Assembly (NCBI GenBank): GCA_016722515.1
Contig: JADKJE010000005.1
Location: 1-64,000 of the forward strand
Direction of reading: 5' to 3'
Origin: Alphaproteobacteria bacterium
GTDB taxonomy: Bacteria; Pseudomonadota; Alphaproteobacteria; Rickettsiales; JADKJE01
Length of the DNA: 64,000 bases
Made by a program: the position numbers and the translations under genes. The notes beneath the pieces are model-generated. The model did not search any database. It was not told the origin of the DNA and saw only the letters and a list, made by a program, of their open reading frames with translations. Positions 1 to 8,448 of this stretch are shown piece after piece; the first letter of the stretch is position 1, and every line of letters starts with the position of its first letter.

Positions 1-11
1 GTCAGTTCGCC

Positions 12-287
12 ATGAGCGACAAACGCAAAAAGGCCGACGATGGGGGTGCTCTACCGAATAAGGCTTGGGGACTGCTCATTAAGTTTTCAGAAGACCATGG
101 CAAGATTCTGCTTTTACGCAAAGACGCGCAAACCAAGAAGAGTCTGAAGGAACGGCTGCAGGATTTCTTTGGGCATCAGAACCCCAGCCTAAAGGCGGAA
201 GACCCGTTTGAGGAAGTGACCGAAAACGGCAAGAAGCGTTACAAAGCAAAATTCAACGTATTTGCACGCTCTGACAACAACGCCTAG
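12..287 (+). CDS. Hypothetical protein, 91 aa
   Basis: Small, highly charged soluble protein of unknown function. It is rich in Lys, Asp and Glu, with no signal peptide, membrane segment or recognisable motif. The middle part (LLIKFSEDHGKILLLRKD, then a Lys-rich stretch) could form a small alpha/beta fold, but I do not recognise the family. The ATG lies 11 bases from the window edge with no clear Shine-Dalgarno sequence visible, so the true start could lie outside the window. A bidirectional terminator follows about 60 bases downstream, which supports a real transcription unit ending here. Confidence 0.5.
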   Translation: MSDKRKKADDGGALPNKAWGLLIKFSEDHGKILLLRKDAQTKKSLKERLQDFFGHQNPSLKAEDPFEEVTENGKKRYKAKFNVFARSDNNA

Positions 288-347
288 CGTAGGCTATGGC
301 AACAGTCATGGTCAGGAAATCGCGTAAAGCCGCAGATTGTCTTGACT

Positions 348-386
348 AAAAAAGCCGTACTGGCTTTTCCCAAGTACGGGTTTTTT
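348..386. terminator. Bidirectional rho-independent terminator
   Basis: Six A's, then a 7-bp stem CCGTACT (355-361) paired with AGTACGG (373-379), then six T's (381-386). It reads as A-stem-T on both strands. It sits between the plus-strand gene ending at 287 and the minus-strand tRNA-Ser ending at 537, where a shared terminator would be expected. Confidence 0.75.
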
Positions 387-536
387 ATAACTGAGAGCGA
401 TAGAGCGGCGTACTTTAGAAAAAATGGGCTGTTTTAGGGGTGGGAAAGTCAGGATAAAGTCATGGGAAAACACCGCACAGACTGGGCTTTTGCGGGGCAA
501 CCGTTACCGAGTGTAGAACGGTTGTCTTTCAGTTAA

Positions 537-630
537 TGGCGGAGGGAGGGGGATTCGAACCCCCGATACGGCTTTTCAACCGTATAACGGTTTAGCAAAC
601 CGCCGCCTTCAGCCGCTCGGCCATCCCTCC
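537..630 (-). tRNA. tRNA-Ser (anticodon GCU), CCA encoded
   Basis: Read on the minus strand, it starts GGAGGGATGGCCGAGCGG and has the anticodon loop TTGCTAA (anticodon GCT). A long variable arm is present (CCGTTATACGGTTG region), followed by the T arm GGGGGTTCGAATCCCCC, an acceptor end TCCCTCC, discriminator G, and a genome-encoded CCA at 537-539. The long variable arm and anticodon identify a class II serine tRNA that reads AGC/AGU codons. Confidence 0.95.
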
Positions 631-641
631 GTTATAGACGT

Positions 642-674
642 AGATCTTCCCTCCTTCTTGAGGAGGGAAGATCT
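642..674. other. Perfect 13-bp hairpin between tRNA-Ser and the DUF4167 gene
   Basis: AGATCTTCCCTCC (642-654) and GGAGGGAAGATCT (662-674) form a perfect 13-bp stem with a 7-base loop. It lies after the 3' end of the minus-strand DUF4167 gene and just before the tRNA. No T-tract follows on the minus strand, so it is not a canonical intrinsic terminator. It could be a transcript 3'-end stabiliser, an RNase processing site or a palindromic element. Confidence 0.6.
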
Positions 675-711
675 AACATAACTATCTTATCGCTTTTTTT
701 CAAGCAGAAAC

Positions 712-1350
712 TTATTCTTCATCCTCAGGGATAATTATCGGAGGCGTTTGGTCGTTCGGAGTCAAGCCATAGCTGGTGGAAGGAACGTAGGACATTCCTG
801 GGCCCGTTGGCATAACGAATGGTTCAGCATCGATGCTGCCGTTGGAATTTGAGCTTTCGCCATCATTTTCGCCATCACCCGGATTTTCTGGGTAAGGAGC
901 GCCGCGATTGCTGCGATGCGCGTGCTCACTACGGTCACCACGATCATGGCGCGAGTCGCCATCATGCTGCTGTTGATCGCCGTGTTGATGTTGGTGATCG
1001 CCTTGCTGATGGGGTTGGCTATAACGGACATTTTGCTGATGATACATAACAATCCGATTAAAATGGTCAGCATGTTGCAACCAATATTCAGTATCAGTAC
1101 GATCCTGCGTCATTTTCGCCATTTCCATGTATTTATCGCGCATTTGGATCGCACGACGCAATGGAACCGCTGCGTAAGGATCTTGGTTGGGGTTATTGCC
1201 GCCACCATTACTATGGCCGCGGTAGCCGCCTCCAGGGCGGTGCTGAGGTTTGCCCTTTGGGCGGTTGTTGGGATTGCCACCACTACGAGGGGGGCCTGAA
1301 AATCTTTTGCGGCGCATCGGCTGCATACTTGGCTGCATGTTGTCTGACAT
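712..1350 (-). CDS. DUF4167 domain-containing protein
   Basis: About 212 aa. The N-terminal third is Arg/Gly/Asn/Pro-rich, starting with RRKRFSGPPRSGG. It leads into the conserved DUF4167 core, which contains DPYAAVPLRRAIQMRDKYMEM and ends in YWLQHADHFNRIV. The C-terminal half is His/Gln/Asp/Ser-rich low complexity. DUF4167 proteins are found mainly in Alphaproteobacteria and usually sit beside prmC and prfA, as here. The Arg/Gly-rich tail suggests RNA binding, but the function is unknown. The ATG at 1350 was chosen over an upstream GTG at 1359 that overlaps a GGAG Shine-Dalgarno-like run; the spacing is short, so the start is uncertain. Confidence 0.85.
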   Translation of the reverse strand: MSDNMQPSMQPMRRKRFSGPPRSGGNPNNRPKGKPQHRPGGGYRGHSNGGGNNPNQDPYAAVPLRRAIQMRDKYMEMAKMTQDRTDTEYWLQHADHFNRIVMYHQQNVRYSQPHQQGDHQHQHGDQQQHDGDSRHDRGDRSEHAHRSNRGAPYPENPGDGENDGESSNSNGSIDAEPFVMPTGPGMSYVPSTSYGLTPNDQTPPIIIPEDEE

Positions 1351-1384
1351 AGACTCCACTTTCTTAGGTTAAAGGAAACGTCCA

Positions 1385-2245
1385 CTAAGGCCTGTTTGCT
1401 ACAACACAACGGATAATCCCACTGAGATCCCGCCGCAATTCATGCACATGAAACCCTATATTCCCCAACAAACTTGCCACTTCCGTTTCCTGGTGATTGC
1501 CTATCTCACAGATAAACCATCCACCTGATGGTACGATATTTGGCAGTGTGGGTATAATCTTCCGATAATGCTCTAGTCCATCTTCTCCACCAGACAACGC
1601 CCGATGAGGCTCATAATCTCTTACGTTAGGCTCTAGTGATGCAATATCAGAACTCACTATATAAGGAGGATTTGTTATTACCAGGTCAAACCGACCATCA
1701 ACATCCTCACCAAATGATCTTAATTGAAATTCACCCCTTTTGGCAAGCCCTAAATGCACGGCGTTGGTTTTAGCGATTTCCAGGGTGTTTTCGTTGATAT
1801 CAATGCCAATGCCCGTGGCACAAGGGAACTCAGCCAGCAAGGTTAAGAGAAGACAGCCAGTGCCGGTCCCTAAATCAATGATCCGCAAGGGTTGATTCTT
1901 ATCTTTAAAGAGAGTCAAGGCTGCTTCTATCAGCGTTTCGGTGTCAGGGCGGGGAATTAATGTTTCGCTGGAGACGTTAAAGGCACGTCCCCAGAATTCC
2001 TGCGAACCGACAATCAGTGCATAGGGTTCGTGGTCAATGCGCCTCTTTATGAAGGATTGATAGAGGGTATAGAGCTCCTGGTTTACGGTCGCTTCAGGAT
2101 AGCCAATGACATATTCCCGCGTTTTTTCTAGAGTGTGCGCCAAGAGCAATTCGGCTTCAAGATGGTGCAAATCAATCCCCGCGCTTTTAAGCGCATGTTT
2201 AGCTTCGCTTAATGCCTGCTCAATCGTGCGTTGGGGTTTAATCAT
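1385..2245 (-). CDS. prmC: Release factor glutamine N5-methyltransferase PrmC
   Basis: 286 aa. It methylates the glutamine of the GGQ motif in release factors RF1 and RF2, using S-adenosylmethionine, in the cytosol. Visible motifs are an N-terminal helical substrate-binding domain, the SAM-binding loop IDLGTGTGCLLL, and the catalytic NPPY at residues 192-195. Its start overlaps the end of prfA, its substrate, by 8 bases, so the two are translationally coupled. Length and motifs are normal for the family. Confidence 0.97.
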   Translation of the reverse strand: MIKPQRTIEQALSEAKHALKSAGIDLHHLEAELLLAHTLEKTREYVIGYPEATVNQELYTLYQSFIKRRIDHEPYALIVGSQEFWGRAFNVSSETLIPRPDTETLIEAALTLFKDKNQPLRIIDLGTGTGCLLLTLLAEFPCATGIGIDINENTLEIAKTNAVHLGLAKRGEFQLRSFGEDVDGRFDLVITNPPYIVSSDIASLEPNVRDYEPHRALSGGEDGLEHYRKIIPTLPNIVPSGGWFICEIGNHQETEVASLLGNIGFHVHELRRDLSGIIRCVVANRP

Positions 2246-3308
2246 CGGCCGATTCAGAAAGTTTTATGGCTTGATCTTCTGAAATCAAGGCATCAATCAA
2301 TTCGTCGAGTTCACCTTCTTTGACCACACCATCAATTTTATAGAGGGTAAGGTTGATGCGGTGATCGGTAACGCGTCCTTGTGGGTAGTTGTAGGTACGG
2401 ATACGCTCCGAACGGTCTCCCGATCCGACTTGTTGTTTACGACTGGCGGAGCGTTCTTTTTCTTTCTTTTCGCGTTCCATTTCATAAAGGCGGGAACGAA
2501 GTATTTTTAAGGCTTTAGCCCTGTTTTTATGCTGCGATTTTTCATCCTGCTGTGACACAATCAAACCAGTCGGAATATGTACGATCCGTACCGCACTGTC
2601 GGTCGTATTAACCGACTGACCACCTGGTCCGCTTGAGCGGAACACGTCGATACGCAGGTCTTTTTCTTCGATATGGATATCAATTTCCTCAGCTTCTGGT
2701 AATACCGCAACGGTTGCTGCTGAAGTATGTACACGGCCACTTGATTCAGTTTCAGGGACCCGTTGCACGCGGTGAACTCCCGATTCAAATTTAAGGCGGG
2801 CGAATACATTTTTGCCGGTAATGCTGGCAGATGCTTCTTTATATCCGCCAATACCCGTGTCGGAAATGGAGAGAATTTCAAACTTCCAACGGTTACGTTC
2901 ACAATAACGCTGATACATTCTGAATAAGGATGCCGCAAACAGTGCGGCCTCTTCACCGCCAGTGCCTGCACGGACTTCCAGGATAGCATTTTTTTCGTCG
3001 TCTTCATCTTTTGGCAGAAGCGACATCTTAACCTGATGTTCCAGTTCTGGCAGGAGCGGCTTTAAGGCATAGAGCTCCTCTTCGGCCATCGATTTCATTT
3101 CAGGGTCGTTTAAGAGTGAATTTAATTCTTCGATGTTTCTTTCGACTTTCTGGAGTTCATGGATTTTTTCAACAATAGGTGTCATCTCCGCATATTCTTT
3201 AGAAGAAGTGACGTATTCTTCATGTGAAAGCTTATCCGGTGACTGCAGCTTGTCGCTCAGAAGTTGGTGGTTTTGCAGAATTTTATCCAGTTTGTCCGAA
3301 AAACTCAT
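2238..3308 (-). CDS. prfA: Peptide chain release factor 1
   Basis: 356 aa. It recognises UAA and UAG stop codons and triggers peptide release on the ribosome. The GGQ catalytic motif (GPGGQSVNT) has its Gly-Gly-Gln at residues 229-231. The stop-codon recognition tripeptide reads P-E-T (RVPETESSGRVHTSA) where E. coli RF1 has PAT; this position varies among alphaproteobacterial RF1s and it is not the SPF of RF2. It lies between hisS and prmC on the minus strand, and PrmC is expected to methylate Q231. Confidence 0.97.
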   Translation of the reverse strand: MSFSDKLDKILQNHQLLSDKLQSPDKLSHEEYVTSSKEYAEMTPIVEKIHELQKVERNIEELNSLLNDPEMKSMAEEELYALKPLLPELEHQVKMSLLPKDEDDEKNAILEVRAGTGGEEAALFAASLFRMYQRYCERNRWKFEILSISDTGIGGYKEASASITGKNVFARLKFESGVHRVQRVPETESSGRVHTSAATVAVLPEAEEIDIHIEEKDLRIDVFRSSGPGGQSVNTTDSAVRIVHIPTGLIVSQQDEKSQHKNRAKALKILRSRLYEMEREKKEKERSASRKQQVGSGDRSERIRTYNYPQGRVTDHRINLTLYKIDGVVKEGELDELIDALISEDQAIKLSESADD

Positions 3309-3350
3309 AATCTCTATCCTTGGGCAGGATTCCCTGCTTTGTTTTTAAGT

Positions 3351-4616
3351 CTATTGAATGGCGCGCAGTATGTCGGCAGCCGTGAATGCTACGGTAGATT
3401 GCTGGCTCTGGTCAAGATTTTTAATCACCACCTGATTAGCAGCAAGTTCCTGATCACCCATAATCACCGCATGGCTTGGGTTTAATTTAGAGGCTTTCTT
3501 GAGTTGTTTACCCAGATTATTTCCGGGGTAAAGCTCGACTACGATGCCACTTTTTTGACGTAATTCATGAACCAATGTCCATGACGCACTCAGCGCAGCT
3601 TCACCCATAGGGATGATGACAATGGGGCGTGGCTGTTGAAGGTTAAGATGGGTACGAGCCAGTTCGTATAAACGTTCAACGCCCCCAGCACAGCCCACGG
3701 CTGGCGTTTCGGGGCCACCCATCATGCTGATGAGTTTATCATAACGTCCGCCTGCCAGGACAGTCCCTTGGCTTCCTAGTTCGGTGGTGGTGAATTCAAA
3801 GGCGGTATGGCAGTAATAATCAAGGCCACGTACCAGTTTAGGATTTAGATGAAACGCAATACCTATGGCTGAGAGTCCCTGCTGAACCATATTGAAGAAT
3901 TGTTTGGCATTCTCAGTATAGAAATCCCCCAATATCGGAGCGCCAGCAACAATCTTTTTATCATTCTCATCTTTAGAATCGAGGATGCGCAATGGGTTTT
4001 TGGTCAGTCGCATTTTACTATCGTCGGATAGTTCCTGCTGATAGCGTGAAAAATAAGCAACCAATGCTTCGCGGTAATTGGCGCGACTTTCATCGTCCCC
4101 TAACGAATTAAGCTCAAGGGTCGTGCGCGAACGGATACCCAATGCTTCCAACATATCGGAAGCTAAAGCAATCAACTCAATATCGGCGGTAGGTTCAGCA
4201 GAACCGATCGATTCTAAGTTAATCTGGTGAAATTGGCGATAACGCCCTTTTTGTGGGCGTTCATGGCGAAACACAGGGCCAGAAGAAAAGAATTTAAGCG
4301 GCAATTGATGGTGCATGCCGTTGCTGATAAAAGCACGGCAGATACCGGCGGTAAATTCAGGGCGCAAGGTAATGCTGTCATCGCCCATGTTAAATGTATA
4401 CATCTCTTTGGTAACAATGTCGGACGTATCACCCAGGGTGCGCTTAAACACGTCCGTAAATTCGAAATTAGGGGTAATAATCCCTTTAAAGCCGTAGCGT
4501 GAGGAGATATCTCTGGCAATCGTGACGACGCGTTCAAATAATGCGTAATCATCACCGATGATATCCTGGGTACCGCGAACGGGCTGAAGCTTCATGGCTT
4601 GTGGTTTCGTAGACAT
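3351..4616 (-). CDS. hisS: Histidyl-tRNA synthetase
   Basis: 421 aa class II aminoacyl-tRNA synthetase that charges tRNA-His. The N-terminus (QPVRGTQDI) is typical. Motif 2 appears as FRHERPQKGRYRQFHQ, the histidine-specific signature as LVRGLDYYCHTAFE, and motif 3 around GGRYDKL and GCAGGVERL. The C-terminal anticodon-binding domain begins near RPIVIIP. It is the first gene of the minus-strand hisS-prfA-prmC-DUF4167 series, with 42 bases to prfA. Confidence 0.97.
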   Translation of the reverse strand: MSTKPQAMKLQPVRGTQDIIGDDYALFERVVTIARDISSRYGFKGIITPNFEFTDVFKRTLGDTSDIVTKEMYTFNMGDDSITLRPEFTAGICRAFISNGMHHQLPLKFFSSGPVFRHERPQKGRYRQFHQINLESIGSAEPTADIELIALASDMLEALGIRSRTTLELNSLGDDESRANYREALVAYFSRYQQELSDDSKMRLTKNPLRILDSKDENDKKIVAGAPILGDFYTENAKQFFNMVQQGLSAIGIAFHLNPKLVRGLDYYCHTAFEFTTTELGSQGTVLAGGRYDKLISMMGGPETPAVGCAGGVERLYELARTHLNLQQPRPIVIIPMGEAALSASWTLVHELRQKSGIVVELYPGNNLGKQLKKASKLNPSHAVIMGDQELAANQVVIKNLDQSQQSTVAFTAADILRAIQ

Positions 4617-4927
4617 AGATTTCTTTTATGCAAGATGGAAGAGGCCACTATACCATGAAAAAATGGTTGGGGGAATCCTCAACATCAATAAAAAGGCCAT
4701 CCCTGCCTGGGTTAAGTAATAACCAAAAGAATATACGCTTTTTATCGTCTTTTTATCGTCATCACGACGCCGATGAAACCGCCGATCCACCCTTTACTCA
4801 AATTCGATAAAATTTATTAATAATTGATTTATTGAAAAACATAATAAGATTTTGTTTCCATTGTGTTGGTTGTCATTTGATGTTAGTTATTTCATCAAAA
4901 TAACATAATATTAAAGAGGGACGCAAT
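4617..4927. other. Divergent intergenic region, hisS / 1040-aa gene
   Basis: About 310 bases separating divergent genes. The hisS-proximal half has ordinary composition with no supported ORF. The distal half is strongly A/T-rich and holds the likely promoter and Shine-Dalgarno site of the downstream plus-strand gene. No tRNA, terminator or repeat was seen. Confidence 0.5.
4877..4906 (+). promoter_or_regulatory. Candidate promoter of the 1040-aa gene
   Basis: TTGATG (4877-4882), an 18-base spacer and TAACAT (4901-4906) lie 22 bases upstream of the ATG at 4928. A GAGGG Shine-Dalgarno sequence at 4916-4920 follows. The match to the sigma-70 consensus is moderate and A/T richness makes chance matches likely. 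Confidence 0.35.
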
Positions 4928-7900
4928 ATGAAATCAAGCGCATTATCCGCAAGCGAGATACGGATTCAAGAAGATTCAGATACAAGCCAACACGCTGCAC
5001 GTTCTTCCCAGGAAGAGCTTCCTTTGCTTGGGAGTCAAATAGTGGCGTTTGTTCAAACCATAAAACAATTTCTTAACCTAAAGGAAGAGAAATCCCCAGA
5101 GGAGATGACTAACCAGATATCGCAACTTTATGCCACCGCAACGTCTCTGTATCAACGGTTTAAAAATGAGCAGAAATCATTAACAGTTCCTAGTCATATT
5201 TCTCTATTTTATTGGGCCTATTTAAAAACGCATCTACTCTACACAGAACGGGTTGTGGTGAGCGAACAAGAAAAATGGGAGTGCCTAGCCCCAATACCGA
5301 CTATTGTGAACGACAGCATAGATGAGGGTGATGTACAAAAACTACACCTGCGTCTAGCTGAATTAAGCTTAGTCGTTGGAATGGTTCCTTCAGCTGAAAC
5401 ACCACTTCAACAATGTTTGGATTATTTTCATCAATTACAAGCGGGGATTCGTTCCTTTTCGAAGGTTAGCAAGGATGAAAAACAGCGCCTGGCTCCTTTA
5501 TTTATTCAGCGGTATAACGAGCTGATCTCGTTGCGTAAATTGCCGCATGAGTATCAGGATCATAAGTTGGCGGAGAGTCTTCTTAAAGCCAGCATCAAGA
5601 CTCACATGGTTCAGGTATTTATTCTTTTATCGAATCATATTGAAATGTCTCCTGATAAGGCAGTTGAGCACATGCAAGCCATGTTGTCGATGTTAGGATC
5701 TAAAGTGACGCCTGGTGCTGCAGAAAATCTTTTGGATTTCTACGCCGAGAAACTTCAATTGCAGCTTGCGGCCGAACCTTCGTGCGCGTTTGATGCATTA
5801 TGTAATACCTATATTGCACAGCTGAAGCTGGTTTCTCAGTTAGAGCAGATAAAATGGGAAAAACTTGCGGCTATTTATAAAGATTGTTTGGCCTCCGGAG
5901 CTATTCTTTTTAAACACTATCAAGCAATTAAAGAAACACTGACTGAAGATCAAAGAAAGCTGTTTTCAAATGCCTATCATTTTAGTGTTAACCGAGGAAC
6001 TTGCCATATAAGAGAAGTGTTGCCTGCTAAAGTTCAGCGGGTGAAAGATATCATTCAGGCTGTAGAAACAGGTGGGCTTGAGAAAAATCCTGGATATCTG
6101 GCTATTTCGTACCGACATCTTCAGGAATATGCCTTTTACCCCAACAAAGTTGTTGCGGTTGATGATTTTATTCAAGAGGTGAGAGGATTAGGGCGTAAAA
6201 TCAGGGAATGCCTGCCGATGCCCGCAGATCCGCATGCTGCATTAGCTATAAGGACGGATGAACGCTGGGATGTTGAAACTTATTACGCTAGTTATCTTCA
6301 AGAATTGAAGGCAGCGCTATGCCGTGAGCAATATAATTATGTGATTGATGGTATTAAAAAAATCAGGGATGAAATGCCTATAACCATTCCTGTCTTTGAA
6401 GCGTGGTTTGACAGTCATTTGGCACAGGCTTATTTATACAGTGGACTAAGCAAATCAGGACGTTATGAAGAACGTGAATTTCAAGAGCGGTTGAATATTG
6501 TGCTGCCATTACTGTGGGATGTTTATTGTCATGGGATGATAGGCGCTTCTGATCCGGATACTCATTTTTTCCTCTATCGTTCGACTGTACTTCAAGACGT
6601 GATGGGAAATATTTATAGCGAGGTTAATATTATTGGCAAAATAGCCCTTGAGCTCTTATCTAAACACGTTAAAAATCCTATTCGGGGCACATCAAGAGAG
6701 GTCCTTGTTGATTCCTTAATGCAGATAACCCAGCTGCAAGGACTCTTATTTGGGTATTATTCATGGACAGAAACACACTCTATCAAGCGCTTTTTAGGTG
6801 GCGAGGGAAGTATGGGTAGCATGGAAAGAGTAGAAATACCCGTTTTATGGAATGAGTACTTAGACCTTTTCAAACGTTGCGAATTCTATTTTCAAAAGCT
6901 GAACCATGAACATGTTATCTACCAGGAAGCGCTAACGAACCGGGCAACGGATGATGAAAGGGCCCTTAAACTAAGAGAAGATATGCAGGCTGATGCATAT
7001 AAGGAACTGTTAATAGCGCTGGAGAATGCAGACAAGCAAAAAACTCCTTCCTTAGCTAGGAATCACAACACGTCACATTCTAAAAAATTTAAACGGAAGA
7101 AACCGAGTAAACGGCATAAGCATGCTAACCAAAATCATGCTCGAAGCGCTTCTAGCAGCAATGGTTTAGCGCCAAGATCAGATCAAGTGAATGACAACAT
7201 CATGGTGATTGCTCCAAAAACACCTATGCGAATCAGGGTTGAAGAAGCTGAAAAATGGATTGGGATGCAAACGCATGAGAAAGCCGTGCAGGCATATTGG
7301 GGGTTCCATTCTATTTTAAATGATTATCAGCGCGCTGGAGTTGAGAGTGAAGATGCCTGTGAAAATCAAATCAGGGCCTTGCTTGGAATAGCCGACTGCC
7401 ATGGATTTTCTGCACGCAGATTGATTAATCAGCGCAATGTTTATAGTGTGGATGATGCTATCGGTGAGTATCAACAAGGAATAGATGCACTTCAAGCGGT
7501 TTCAGAATGGCTGCCTGGGCTTACACATATCCAGCAAGTAATGATTCTTGATGCGGCCAGTTTAATGTTAGATCGCTACTGGGCAGAATTAGAGTCCTGT
7601 AGTAAATTTAAACAGACGGAACTGGCCAATCTCCAATCGAGCAGGAGAAATGCTATCCGCAATATGGGCATCAAGGCCTATAATCAGCAAAATTATGAAA
7701 AAGGGTTGCCTGAATACGAATCTCAATATGGGCCTGTTGCTAAAAAGCCCACGATAGAAGTGGTTCGAAAAGTGCAAACCATAGGAGAGCAGCAGCGCCA
7801 AAAAGAAAAATTTATGTCACATACGGATATTGAAGCATTGATTCGTGAATTAGGCTTGTTTGCTTGGAAACACAATACCAACGTGAAAAATGTCGAATCG

Positions 7901-8050
7901 AATTATCGCAGTTTATGTAAACAACAAACGGCACACATAAAATCGATGCAGGAATCCGTTGCTGAGGTTCGGACGACTTTGTTTGGTAAAAGCCAAACGA
8001 GGGTGATTCCGCAATCAGTAGTTGAAAATTCTGTTGGAATTAGCAGGTAA
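4928..8050 (+). CDS. Large helical protein of unknown function, 1040 aa
   Basis: I do not recognise the family. It is a soluble, mostly alpha-helical protein without signal peptide or membrane segments. Many regularly spaced Leu/Ala/Tyr positions (for example EVLVDSLMQITQLQGLLFGYY) suggest a TPR- or ARM-like helical-repeat solenoid. Around residues 705-745 a low-complexity hydrophilic linker contains a dense basic patch, KKFKRKKPSKRHKH (residues 719-732), which resembles a nuclear localisation or nucleic-acid-binding segment. A second helical region follows (about 755-1040). The start is supported by a GAGGG Shine-Dalgarno sequence 7 bases before the ATG. It lies in tandem with the 2072-aa gene, separated by about 400 bases, and both interrupt a housekeeping neighbourhood. 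A host-directed role is only inference. Confidence 0.75.
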   Translation: MKSSALSASEIRIQEDSDTSQHAARSSQEELPLLGSQIVAFVQTIKQFLNLKEEKSPEEMTNQISQLYATATSLYQRFKNEQKSLTVPSHISLFYWAYLKTHLLYTERVVVSEQEKWECLAPIPTIVNDSIDEGDVQKLHLRLAELSLVVGMVPSAETPLQQCLDYFHQLQAGIRSFSKVSKDEKQRLAPLFIQRYNELISLRKLPHEYQDHKLAESLLKASIKTHMVQVFILLSNHIEMSPDKAVEHMQAMLSMLGSKVTPGAAENLLDFYAEKLQLQLAAEPSCAFDALCNTYIAQLKLVSQLEQIKWEKLAAIYKDCLASGAILFKHYQAIKETLTEDQRKLFSNAYHFSVNRGTCHIREVLPAKVQRVKDIIQAVETGGLEKNPGYLAISYRHLQEYAFYPNKVVAVDDFIQEVRGLGRKIRECLPMPADPHAALAIRTDERWDVETYYASYLQELKAALCREQYNYVIDGIKKIRDEMPITIPVFEAWFDSHLAQAYLYSGLSKSGRYEEREFQERLNIVLPLLWDVYCHGMIGASDPDTHFFLYRSTVLQDVMGNIYSEVNIIGKIALELLSKHVKNPIRGTSREVLVDSLMQITQLQGLLFGYYSWTETHSIKRFLGGEGSMGSMERVEIPVLWNEYLDLFKRCEFYFQKLNHEHVIYQEALTNRATDDERALKLREDMQADAYKELLIALENADKQKTPSLARNHNTSHSKKFKRKKPSKRHKHANQNHARSASSSNGLAPRSDQVNDNIMVIAPKTPMRIRVEEAEKWIGMQTHEKAVQAYWGFHSILNDYQRAGVESEDACENQIRALLGIADCHGFSARRLINQRNVYSVDDAIGEYQQGIDALQAVSEWLPGLTHIQQVMILDAASLMLDRYWAELESCSKFKQTELANLQSSRRNAIRNMGIKAYNQQNYEKGLPEYESQYGPVAKKPTIEVVRKVQTIGEQQRQKEKFMSHTDIEALIRELGLFAWKHNTNVKNVESNYRSLCKQQTAHIKSMQESVAEVRTTLFGKSQTRVIPQSVVENSVGISR

Positions 8051-8448
8051 TTGGTTGTTATCCATAGACACAATCAGTCCGTTAATGGGCGTTCTAGACG
8101 CTATTTACTCCAGAAAAATAGAAGCACAATTATGTTTGATGAGCTAGTGTAGCTCTTTAATTTAGCGGATTGCTTCGTGGCGGATATGTGAATAAGTAAA
8201 CCCTTGTTTATATGGCCTAACGTCTGGGGGCGTAGGGCTTGTTTTAGGTCCTGATGGCAACTTTCCTCCCTCCTAAGTTGCAAGGAAAGTCTGTTTTGCA
8301 ACGTATTCTTTTTTCAAGAATATATGGCAATTTTCTGTTATTTTATTTTAAATAATTGTTTTTATTGTTATATTGGTTTATTATGAGTGTTCTTATTACT
8401 GTTTATTGTGATTATAATGATAAACATAAGCCATAAATTGGTAACGCC
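8051..8448 (+). other. Intergenic region upstream of the giant gene
   Basis: 398 bases without a supportable gene. An 8-bp inverted repeat, ACTTTCCT (8260-8267) with AGGAAAGT (8283-8290), is present with no following T-run. The last 130 bases are extremely A/T-rich and contain a TATAAT at 8413-8418, 31 bases before the ATG at 8449, with only a poor -35 (TTCTTA at 8390-8395). No Shine-Dalgarno sequence is visible before the ATG at 8449. Confidence 0.4.

Noticed and set aside
4628..4810. 60-codon plus-strand frame upstream of the 1040-aa gene
   Set aside because: It begins 12 bases from the divergent hisS start, without a Shine-Dalgarno sequence or coding-like composition.
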